From NCBI GenBank assembly GCA_015039365.1, contig WION01000382.1, forward strand, positions 1-50,145: DNA of 50,145 nt. Direction: 5' to 3'. Both the position numbers and the translations under genes were made by a program. Source of the stretch: Amanita rubescens (lineage: Eukaryota; Basidiomycota; Agaricomycetes; Agaricales; Amanitaceae). The notes below the pieces were generated by a model, which worked only from the letters and a program-made list of their open reading frames with translations, was not told where the DNA came from and did not search any database. The stretch's first letter is position 1. Each line of letters starts with the position of its first letter. Positions 32,149-42,699 of this stretch are shown here, one piece after another.

Positions 32149-35100
32149 ATGTCCGAGGCGAATAGCAGTGCGTTCTATGCACGTCGGTACACATAGTAAC
32201 GATGATTAATTTTAAGTCACAGATCTTATTGATATGCTCAAGGAGCGATACAACTGCCCTTATTTTCGCATTCTTGTCATTGGGAGGGCAAATGCAGGCA
32301 AGACTACTATTCTTGAGAAAGTTTGTGGTGTAGCAATGGGCACAAAACCCATTGTCTACCATCAGGATGATAGTGACCTTGAAAGTAATACATCTTTTGC
32401 ACATCAAGCACTTTTTGCTTAAATATAATGTTAGAACCTTTGGACATCCATCTGGCTCCAACAATTGAGGTGAGTCGACTCATTTGGTAGCTAGCCCCTC
32501 CATTGAGACATAATCAATATCCAGAGAGGCATACATGATATTGAAGACCAAATTACATACCCTGGAAGCAATTTCATCTTCCATGACTCGCAGGGGTTTG
32601 AGGCTGGTAATAATAGGGAACTTGAAGATGTCTGGAAATTCATTGAGAGGAGATCTGCTTCAACTACAACAAGGCAGCAGTTGCATATGATTTGGTATTT
32701 TGTACTCTATTTTTATGGGGCTGGCAAGCTTAACTGTCATAGGTACTGCATACCTATGGAAGGATCTCGCCCTATTCAATCTGAAGAACTCAAATTCTTC
32801 ACTAAAGGAATTGGGGAAGGTACTATGCAAACCACCAGGCATAAAATTGGATTACTGACCAGAAGAGGCCCACAGTTCCTTTGGTGGCAATATTCACCAA
32901 ATTTGATGCACAAATTATCAAGGAATATGTGCAATTAAATGACATGGAAGATGATGGAGATAAGTGGTACAAGGCCAAGGAGAATGCTGAAGACACTTTT
33001 CAGAGAGTATATCTCCCCAAGGTCATGAAAACTGGATATCCTCCTAAGACATATGTGCACTTGGAAGGTGAGATTAACAACATTTGATCGTTTAAAGGGA
33101 GAGATAATCATGGTTGGAAGATATGGATATGCCAGAGACAGACTGTCATGAACTGACTGCAATATCAGCTGCTGCAATTGATGACCCCAGTCTTAACAGG
33201 CTGTTTGTATCAACACAAATGAACAATCTTGATCTTTGTGTCAAGTCAGCTGTTAAGTGAGGATCTTATTGTAGGACCAGTTTTAAAGTTTCATGGCTTC
33301 CAGATTTTCCTTGGGTGCAAGTGGTTTGGACTATGTTGTTCATCTTGCATTCAATAGCTTTCCTCATTATTGGGTGAGTTTTGAATACTTTGATATGGAC
33401 AACAACTTACCAATGAGTCAAAGTTCCAAAGAACAGTAAGTATGTATGATCAATGGATAGCAGCACTAAAACTTATTCTCTAGAATGTGAGTATGCTGAT
33501 ACATTATTCCATGATTTTGCTAAATGCTAAAATTAATAGGATGTATGTGATTTGCACATATCTACCATTGAATGCTACTACAAATCTCTAAGCATGTTTT
33601 GATGAAAGTGAGTGTCACTATAGTTGCACCTGCAATAAGTCTGATTCAATTGGTAACAGTGGGTAGGCAAAATTAGACCATATTTTGCAATCACTTATGA
33701 TCATATGAGCAACAGGAAGTGAGTGACACCATCTTTCCCTGGAAGGCAAATTCATCTCATGGCCAACAGGATGTATGTTACATACATTGCACCTTTCTTT
33801 TCAGGTAATTAGCTTATTGTATCTATTCTCAAACAGAGAAAAGTGGGTGAAAACACATCTCTTTAGATCTGCATTTTGAATTTTATGACAAATAGGAAGT
33901 TGGTGACCATGCAATATCATTGGGCAAATTGTTTAATGATTTGGTCCATAAATACATAATAGCGTGTGAGTGACAGTGTATTCTATTCTCTTGGGTAATT
34001 GTGCCCTAACTGGTTGCCAACAGTCTGTGAGTGGAACTACATCTCAGTCTTCATACAGACAATGTCATACATAATATTCATTCCCATCCAACAGTCTGTG
34101 AGTAGCTCTCTCTACACTTCACCTCCAAGGCAGTCTATCATGTGATTCATATGTTATTTTATGACCAACAGAAGGTAAGTAACACAGAAGCTTATTTATA
34201 TGCAGAAAGTCACACCTTATTTCTTCTGGGATCAAAAGTTTGTAAGCAACATTGAACTTCTTTCTCAGAATTCCAACACATTTCTCACCATGACCAACAA
34301 GAGTGTGAGTACACCACAATTTGTTCTACTGATCAGCTTTTCATCTCATACCACAACCAACAGAAAGTGAGTGGATGCTGCACTCTTACCTATCAGAAAC
34401 TTTATCATGCATGACCAAAAGGGAGTAAGCAGCATTTAGTCATATGTATCAAGTGATGTCATAAAATCTTATCTTACAATGAACAGAGTGTAAGTGACTT
34501 TTTCTTCCAGGCATCTCATCAGATCTTATACCATATTTGGCAGGTTGTGAGTAACATTATGCCTTTATCTCTTTATCTTACTTGATTTCATGATAAGGAG
34601 AGTGTGAGTGAAAGCACAGCTTCAACAAGTCTGATCTCTTATCTTCTAATGATAAACAGAAAGTGAGCAATACTGCACTTTCATGTTGGTCTCATGAGTC
34701 ATGTTATCCTATCTCACAGAATGTTAGTAATGCTGCACTTGCTTATCAATGAACAACTCCATCTAATTTCACCTGATTGCTCACAGCCTGTGCATAACAT
34801 TTAATGTTTTCATCCCAAGTAGTCATCTTGATAATAACCAACAGAAAGTGAGTAACATTGTATGTACTGCAATTTTACATATCTCCATAACCAACAGGAT
34901 GCAAGTACATGTCACTTGATGTTTTGTCTCTAATCCAATGATGCCCATAACACCACACCCATGGACAACAGGAAGCAAGTAGCTCTGTACATTACTTGCT
35001 ATTGCCTCTTATCATATTTTGTGTTTACAGAATGTAAGTGTCATGAGACTATCATATGTCATGTGCTTGCACCATGTCTTATTATCAACAAACAGACTGT

Positions 35101-36268
35101 AAGTGAGGCACTGCAATAGCAAAAAAATCATCTGACCTCATCATATCTTCTAACCAACAGGCTGTGAGTGGCCCTGACATTTGTCTGAAAATCAGTTCTG
35201 ATCTTGTAACAACAGTTTGTATGTAATGTTGTATTTCTATCCATTTGTGGCCTGATTTGATGTCCTATTATGACCGACAGGATGTAAGTTGCATTGTATT
35301 TGGCATCCCACAAGCTATCCTAATTTATTTCATGGCTGATAGGATGTGAGTGTTGCCATCATTTATTTGCTATTCAATCTTACTAGATCAATTCCAACAG
35401 GTTGTGAGTGATATGGCAAATTTTCTGCTGATAGATCTGATAATAGGGTCAATAGGATGTGGGCTTGAATGCATCTTTGTTTTTGTACAGATTATTGATT
35501 CAATTATCAATAGAAGGTGAGTAAGATGATATTTCCACATGGAATTTATCTCATAATTAACAGAAAGTGGGTGTTGGTGCAGTCTCATCACCATCACCAT
35601 CTCATGGTCATAGATTGTGAGCAACATTGGATTTCTGAAATAGAATATTTCCATAAGGATATTACAGAATGTAGGGGAAAATATTGTCCTTTCTGGGGTC
35701 AATCTTTATGTTTCCTTCACAGATGGTGCAGCTCTATTTTAATTTTTCCATAGCTGTTCCCTCACCTTTCCTATGTCCTAGGTGAGCAGTGATGTACACA
35801 TCACATCATCAGAGACATTCTAACCTGCTTTAGGTTGTAGGTCATTCACTGAACTGAACTTGGAAATATTGCCTATCATGATTCACCTCCTCAGGGCCAA
35901 CTTTGTGATCTGTTTGACTTTGGAGAACAAGCAAAAGATTTCAGTGAGACAGTGAGACTATCAATACATATCTTGCTGTTTAAAAGTTCTCACCCTTGAA
36001 CCAGCCCACATGCTATCAAATTATAGCAGGTAGTAAGATGCACTGTTCTGTATTTTCCCTCAATTAAGAATTCACAGCAAGTGTCATCATTGCCAAGAAA
36101 TCATTTTGGATAAAAAAGCCACTTATTGAATCAATCCCAGAAGCTTTTAATCACTTCAAGAAAGCTGGAAGTGTTGATAAACTGAAGGCTAGAATCAAAT
36201 CAGAATATCTTCCACATGATCATCAAGATTTAATTGAATTTTTATATGATATAATTAAGGATTTCTGA
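32149..36268 (+). CDS. G-domain GTPase with microexon array (copy A, apparently intact)
   Basis: Agaricomycete G-domain GTPase (AIG1/Era-like P-loop fold). Exons: 32149-32167 (MSEANS), 32223-32384, 32435-32469, 32525-32694, 32743-32819, 32876-33067, 33121-33256, 33304-33373. G1 is GRANAGKT (32281-32304). G3 is FHDSQGFEAG. G4 is VAIFTKFDA. Later come YLPKV, YPPKTYVHLEG and LNRLFVSTQMNNLDLCVKSA; the 33304 exon ends NSFPHYW. The microexon array (33484-35725) follows, then exons at 35754-35781 (LFPHLSYVL), about 35834-35836, 35895-35951 (GQLCDLFDFGEQAKDF), 36005-36029 and 36078-36268 (SVIIAKKSFWIKKPLIESIP to IIKDF, stop 36266-36268). Upstream and array phases agree if the array begins directly after FPHYW. 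Between 35781 and 35895 my exon model is out of register by a base or two, so one junction there is wrong or the frame ends early. Cellular role unknown. Confidence 0.7.
33484..35725 (+). other. Microexon array A: 38 exons, 35 of them exactly 3 nt
   Basis: Each unit is an acceptor (mostly CAACAG), a tiny exon, and a donor (GTGAGT, GTAAGT, GTATGT or similar), spaced about 60 nt. Exon starts: 33484, 33540, 33593 (15 nt), 33660, 33716, 33770, 33837 (6 nt), 33896, 33963, 34024, 34095, 34172, 34239, 34302, 34364, 34422, 34487, 34544, 34598 (6 nt), 34660, 34720, 34787, 34845, 34898, 34972, 35031, 35096, 35161, 35216, 35281, 35343, 35401, 35456, 35514, 35564, 35614, 35668, 35723. All lengths are multiples of three. 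Joined in phase 0 they give 44 codons with no stop, rich in Lys, Asp, Glu, Ser and Asn; the other two frames hit stops. Donors after 34898 and 34972 are GC type (GCAAGT). That these are used exons is inference from splice signals and cross-copy conservation. Confidence 0.75.
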
Positions 36269-37050
36269 TTGCTCAAATGCCACTACAGAATATTGTATTA
36301 ACTGCTTGCTAGTGTGCATCTGCTAGTACCCACCTGTTCTATTTGTGCTAGCATATTTTCCTTCCTACATCATGTGACATGCTTCCATAAGTTTGTACTA
36401 TGAGTCTCATCAATTCTGTAATGTTAGCAGAAACTTCTTTTGATGTAAGTTTTCAATTTCAGGTGAAAAAGGTGGCTAGTTTGAGAGGCCGTTGCTTATA
36501 AATAATGCTGAATGGACCTGTAGTCCCCTGATGGTTCCATGGTGGACTCAAATCCTCCAATTTGTGTATTCTTCTGGGTCCCAACTCCAGTGTTGTACTA
36601 CACCTTGAATGTAAGCCTGCTTTACCAGTTCATCCATTGGGGTTTATTTACACATGATCATGACATGATGAGGGATTATACTACTTGTGCAGATGGGTTT
36701 TGTTGCCCACTGTAGTTATGGGTTACTTTTGGTCTTGTGCTGTGGCATGGTAGTCCACTGTCATCATATGCACCTAAATATCAAATTTGTTTCTTGGACC
36801 CTCCATGAAGTTTTTGCTCAATTTTTCCAAATGTACTGTGAATTCATAGACTTACAGTTCAAGTCTATGACCCCAAATTACTGATTTTTTCACCTCAACT
36901 TGTTGAACAGTGAACTTAGCTATCATCAAAACAAGTATACAAGAGCTAATAAAAGCAAAGTGAAAGAACCAATGAAATGGAAGCATGTAGGAAGGAAATA
37001 GTATCATGGTAAAAACAGTACTGGTAAAGCCCTGAAGTGGCATTGAGCAA
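36269..37050. other. Centre of the inverted repeat, between convergent GTPase copies A and B
   Basis: The 780 bp between the stops of copy A (plus) and copy B (minus). AT-rich, nearly CpG-free, with no gene recognised. It is the tail-to-tail junction of modules A and B. Confidence 0.5.
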
Positions 37051-40000
37051 TCAGAAATCCTTGATTTGATCATATAAAAATGTAATCAAATATTGAGGAT
37101 CAGATGGAAGACATTTGGCATTAATTCTAGTCTTCAGTTTTTCAACATTTCCATCTTTCTTGAAGTGGTCCAAAGCTTCTTGAATTGATTCAACAATTGG
37201 CTTCTTCATCCAAAAGGATTTCTTGGCAATGATGATGGATGCTGACACTTGTTAATTGATGAAGAAATAAGACAGAACATATTACCTGCTAAAATTTGAC
37301 AACCTATGGGCTGGTTAGACAAGTGAGAACTTTTAAGACAGAAGAATACATATGGATGTCCTTACAGTCTTGTGAAATTTCACTGTTTGTTCTCCAAACA
37401 ACTTGCAAAGTTGGTCCTAAGGAGGTCAATAGGTAAGATTCCCAAGTTCAGCTCAGCAAATAACTTACAACCTAACCAGCAGATTAAAACCTTTCTTGAT
37501 ATCACTTGTACATCATTGCTTACCTATGAGATCAGACAGGTAAGTGAATAGCTGTGAAAAAATTGAAATGGTATTGCACAATCTGTGCATGAAATTAGTA
37601 GCAGAACAACAAAATATTTTCCCTCACTTTCTGTGAAATATTTATAGAAATACTGCATTTCAGAAGTCAAGACTTGCTCACAATCTGTGGCCATGAGATG
37701 GGAATGATGAGATTGCACAAGCACTAACTTCCTGTCAATTGTGAGATGACAACCTAGTGGAAAAATGCGGTGTTACTCACATTCTTTTGATCATGAGATA
37801 ATTGACATTGAAGACAAGAATGCAATGCTGCTCACATCCTGTTGATTATAATGGCAGATCATTCAGCAGGAAGGTGCAGTATCACTCACAAGCTGTAATC
37901 ATGATTGATATAATGAGACTATATATACAGGGGCATTGACACTCACAGACTGTTGGTCATGAGATAAATTAAAACAACTTGAGAGACCAAATGCAGTACA
38001 ACCCACCACCTGTATATCATGATGGAACATCTGATAAAACTGGGTTATGAATAGGAATATGTGATATCACATACAAACTATTGGTTATGATGTTGAAACT
38101 AATTTTCAGATGAAATTTCAAGGCCACTCACAGGCTGGATTTTTAAGATGGAATCATTATGGGGTTTCTAATGCAGTATTTCACTCACCATCTATTTGTT
38201 AGCAATGAGACAGAATCACAGATGGTAGTCAGACCATGAAACTTACAGGCTGTTAGCCATGGAATGAGATGAGGTTGCAATACATATATGGAATAATATT
38301 GTAGTATCACTTACTTCCTGTTGGCCAAGGATGGTGAGCATGGATGACAGATGAAATTTCAATGATGCTTACAACCTGTAAGTTGTCCAAATAAGAAAGT
38401 GCAGGGTAGAAAAAGTGTGTGTATAGCATACTAACTTCCTGTTGGTTATGAGATGAAATGGCCACTTGACACAAAAGCTCAATGTCACCCACAATCTGTT
38501 AGTCATTGAATGGGATGAGTTTATCTACAGATAGGTGAAGTGCAGTATTACATACATCCTGTGCCTGGGGTAGAATGGTATAAGATCAATATATGTACAA
38601 ATGCAAGGTTACTACTCACTTTCTGTTCATAGTGGGCGATAGGGATCAAACATGCAGGTAAATTGCAGTCTTGCTCACCATGCCCTCCTTACAACGGGGT
38701 GAACTTGATAAGATTTGTCAGGAGATAATGTGAACTGTTACTCACAATCTGTCAAACATGGGGTGAGACTTCCTGGAAGAAAAATGTCCAATTTAACTTA
38801 CACTCTGTTGTAGGATGAGTTTAGATGATTGACAAAGTACAAGTATGGCCTTCCTACTCACATTCTTTTGATCATACATGATGTTTATTGCATAATAGGA
38901 AAATGCAAAGTGCCACCCACTTTCTGTTGGTCATGGTGTGAGATGGAAAGACTGTCTGACATATATGGTACTGTGATCCCTCACATTCTGTTATTCTTGG
39001 TGAGAATTCTAATGGAACTCTAATACTAAAGTTCAGTGCCACTCACATACTACTTGTCACAAAATAAGATATGAATTCCTGGATATGAACAAATCTTGTT
39101 GCTTACACCACGCTAGCCATGGAATGAGTAGCCTTGGAGGTTGTAGTGAATGGCCACTCACATCCTATTGGATAATAATATGTAGTAAGTACATAGAAGA
39201 GGAAATGTCGATCTACTCACTTCCTGTTGACCATTAATCAGTAATAAATCATGATAGAGACTGTTAGATGATGTTGCAGGACCACTCACACCCTGTTTTA
39301 ACAGAATAAAAATGTTGATAGAGAGAGGTGTAGTGCCACCTACATCTCGCTGTTTAAGGATAGATGCAATCACAAACTACAATCTGGAAAGAAAAGTAAC
39401 TTACATCCTTTGGCCATGCATTAGTTTGCTCTCTGGACAGAACTGTTGCCACTCACTTCCTGTTCCCCATCCCATAAAACTTGCAAAATGTGCACTGGTT
39501 TTGCTTACCCACTGCAATTATATGGATCAGATTTGCTTGCAGGTACATATGAGCATTGGAGTCAGTGACACTCACTCTCATCAAAACATGCTTATTTGGG
39601 ATGATTCCCACATAACCCATTACTAGTGATAAATGCTAGATATTTGGAGAATTACACACATCCTACTCATTCAGACATTCAGCAAGGCATTCATCATGAG
39701 AGGGTGATGTCTCAAACACTCACTCTCTGCAAGAAACTTTTGAGATATCCAGTATGATAAAGCATCCCCCTATACTTACTGTTCTTTTGAACTTTGAATG
39801 ACTCAGCCAAAGCTGCTATCTATATCAACATATTCACAAACTCACCCAATAATGTGGGAAGCTACGTGTTACAGTCATTATAGCCTGTTTCATGCTAATC
39901 CCATCATCAATTTGGAGGCCCAGTCTGGATACTATCAAGGTTTGAAATTGATCATGAAGTATGATGCTTACTGAAGTGCTGACTTGACACAAAGATTGAG

Positions 40001-41070
40001 ATTGTTCATTTGTGTTGATACAAACAGCCTGTTAAGACTAGGGTTATCAATGGCAGCAGCAGATATTTCAGTAAGTTCATGACAGTGTGTCTCTGGCATA
40101 TCCATATCTTCCAATCATTATTACCTCTGCATTTGTAAATGATGCAATGTTGTCATTCTCACCTTCCAAGTGCACATATGTCTTAGGAGGATATCCAGAT
40201 TTCATGACCTTGGGGAGATATACTCTCTGAAAAGTGTCTTCAGCATTCTCCTTGGCCTTGTACCACTTATCTCCATCATCTTCCATGTCATTTAATTGCA
40301 CATATTCCTTGATAATTTGTGCATCAAATTGGTGAATATTGCCACCAAAGGAACTGTGGGCCTCTTCTGGTCAGTAGTCTAATTTTATGCCTGGTGGTTT
40401 GCATAGTACCTTCCCCAATTCCTTTAGTGAAGAATTTGAGCTCTTCAGATTGAATAGGGCGAGACCCTTCCATGGGTATGCAGTACCTATGACAATTAAG
40501 CTTGCCAGCCCCATAAAAATAAAGTACAAAATACCAAATCATATGCAACTGCTGCCTTGTTGTAGTTGAAGCAGATCTCCTCTCAATGAATTTCCAGACA
40601 TCTTCAAGTTCCTTATTATCACCAGCCTCAAATCCCTGTGAATCATGGAAGATGAAATTGCTTCCAGGGTATGTAATCTGGTCTTCAATATCATGTATGC
40701 CTCTCTGGACATTTGTTATGTGAGGTAATAGCTACCAAATGAGTTGACTCACCTCAATTGTTGGAGCCAAATGGATGTCCAAAGGTTCTAACATTATATT
40801 TAAGCAAAAATGCTTGATGTGCAAAAGAAGTATTACGTTTAAGGTCACTATCATCCTGATGGTAGACAATGGGATTTGTGCCCATTGCTACACCACAAAC
40901 TTTCTCAAGAATAGTAGTCTTGCCTGCATTGGCCCTCCCAATGACAAGAATGCGAAAATAAGGGCAGTTGTATCGCTCCTTGAGCATATCAATAAGGTCT
41001 GTGACTTAAAATTAATCATCGTTACTATGTGTACACGTGCGCAGAACGTACTGCTGTTTGCCTCAGACAT
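37051..41070 (-). pseudogene. G-domain GTPase with microexon array (copy B, frameshift in G4)
   Basis: Inverted copy of the copy A gene. Start ATG at 41070 (MSEANS), first intron 41052-40999 (GTACGT donor), then NLIDMLKERYNCPYFRILVI and the intact P-loop GRANAGKT. The DSQG exon and MEGSRPIQSEELKFFTKGIG are present. At about 40330-40336 one base is missing relative to copies A and C, so VAIFTKFDA becomes VAIFTNLM and the frame is lost in G4. Past this point exons again match (YLPKVMKSGYPPKTYVHLEG, LNRLFVSTQMNNLDLCV, NSFPHYW), and the microexon array keeps its splice signals and open phase. The 28-nt exon is 37525-37552. The C-terminal exon (SIIIAKKSFWMKKPIVESIQ to QIKDF) ends at 37051. A sequencing error at the G4 base would make this an intact gene. 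Confidence 0.6.
37580..39726 (-). other. Microexon array B: 37 exons, 33 of them exactly 3 nt
   Basis: Same structure as array A on the minus strand. Lower coordinates of the exons in transcript order: 39724, 39660, 39576 (15 nt), 39509, 39457, 39405, 39344 (6), 39290, 39221, 39162, 39107 (6), 39047, 38985, 38921, 38862, 38802, 38746, 38679 (9), 38620, 38556, 38493, 38436, 38373, 38315, 38247, 38189, 38132, 38075, 38007, 37947, 37890, 37836, 37781, 37729, 37682, 37628, 37580. The 45 codons contain no stop in phase 0. Between the 6-nt exon at 39344 and the 9-nt exon at 38679 there are ten units, against eleven in A and C. After the 9-nt exon there are nineteen in all three copies. Confidence 0.7.
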
Positions 41071-41329
41071 TGCTTGATGCTTTATCGCCACTGGAGAAAT
41101 GATACACCGGAAGATGATGTAGGGCGGCGAGAGATCGGTGAATAACGTAGCCAAAAAGGCGTGTAAGGCGTGTAGATGAGCGCGAGAGATAACCTGCAGA
41201 ACGGACCCCGAGAGCACCAACTGCCGCGTTACGGACCCCGATACTAAGCCTCACAAGTCCAAATTAAACAATGCGCTCTAATCTAAAATGATCATCAGGT
41301 ACTACGGTATCTCGAATCGGATCCATCAC

Positions 41330-42600
41330 CTCGGGCCCGAACGCTCCCTACTCGACCTTCGTTTCTACCTTGACATACTCACTATCATCTCCCATCCCAT
41401 TTCCGCGCGCCGAATTCGCCACCGACCCTTGCGCCGACCCTGTCCAGACTGCTCCATCCCGCCCAACCCCGTACCCAACCCAGGGGCATCTGGATCCTTC
41501 TTGACAGCCATATACGCCTCTCCCAAAATCTGCAACGCGATTCGCTCTCAACAATACCTTATCCCTCCCCGCTCCAAGATCCAATAACCTATCACAAACT
41601 TCCCTCAACACCGCTCTCCACTTCCAATTCGGTGCTTTTGAACAAGGCTTGAACGCCCTTTTCAGCAGCTTGCTCTTCGAGTTTCTTTCTCTCCTCTGGG
41701 GAAAGCCCGCCTGCCTTTTCAGCCGCTTGGAGTTGGTCAAATACGGCTTTGAGTTCGATAGCGGAACGGAGGGTATATATGGTTTCGGAAAAGACGTGGT
41801 ATTTAGATTGGACGTTGTGTATCCATCCACCGACGCCGAAAAAGGTTTGGTGAGTGGCGAGGAAGTGTTTGGCTTTGGAGGCGTAGACGAAACCGATCGC
41901 TTGTAAGAGTTCGTAGCCATACGATTGGTGGACGAGGTCACTGGTTGGACGTTGTGTAAAAAATCAGAAAAAAAGCGACAGACGTACTCGGCTTCTAGTT
42001 CGCACATCTGTTTATAACCATTAAGCATATCCCTGTCGTTCGGCGTCCCAGCTTTAGCGCCCAACTCGTCATAACGCCTCCTCAGCTCAGGATCCGACAA
42101 ACTTTGGTAAGCGATGGATATCGTTCAGCGGCGGTGGGGTCATTGTAGGTTTTTGTCTGGGTGGTGTTTGATGGCGAGGCGGCGGTAGGCGCGTTTGGTG
42201 TCGTCTTGGGTGGAAGAGGGGGGAAGAGGCGGTTAGGCCGAGGTCGTAGTATTCGGTTTCCAAGGGTTTTTCTTGGGTACCGATCATTCGGGTTTTACGC
42301 GGGGTGTGTGGATGATGATGATGAAGGGCCTGGTGGTGGTACCGCTGGTGGTTTTGTACTATAGCCATTGAGTGGTGTGTAAGATGAGGAGGTTGAGGAT
42401 GAACGAGGGCGGGGAGGTTGAGGATGGGTAAGATTGAAGGGAGAGGCGAAGATGGTGTTGCAAGCGAAGCAGCGGATGGTGAGAGGAATGCGTGGAGGTG
42501 GTGGTGGAGATGGTACACGGAATTCAAGGAGAATGTTGCGGGCAAAATTTGGACAGCGTGCGGGGAGATGAGGCTCGATTTACCGGGAGGGCAGAGAGTG
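41330..42600 (-). pseudogene. DnaJ gene copy B, deleted and frameshifted
   Basis: Inverted copy of the intact DnaJ gene. The N-terminal part and the J-domain region (about 42540-42060) carry small deletions that break the frame and disrupt the segment around the HPD motif. The core between GAKAGTP and NDRDMLNGYKQMCELEAEYV is missing, about 400 nt that encode the first part of the DnaJ-X region. The C-terminal exon (SYKRSVSSTPPKPNTS in the shadow frame, STLRSAIELKAVFDQL in the true frame) is preserved but also contains small deletions. It cannot make a working co-chaperone. Confidence 0.75.
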
Positions 42601-42699
42601 GTCGTTATGCGACACCGTTCGTATGCACAGGCAAGAAGGGAGAGCTCAAATATTCTTGTAGTGTCTAGGCTTGAAAATAAAAAACGATGAGCTCATCAC

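Noticed and set aside
33374..35753. The whole array as one ordinary 2.4-kb intron
   Set aside because: Introns in this window are about 50-65 nt, and every unit carries paired consensus sites. Lengths are multiples of three, phase 0 is stop-free in three diverged copies, and unit counts are conserved. Not formally excluded without RNA.
41649..41906. Plus-strand open frame in module B
   Set aside because: It is the antisense of the decayed DnaJ C-terminal exon; the same shadow is seen at 31196-31453 in module A.
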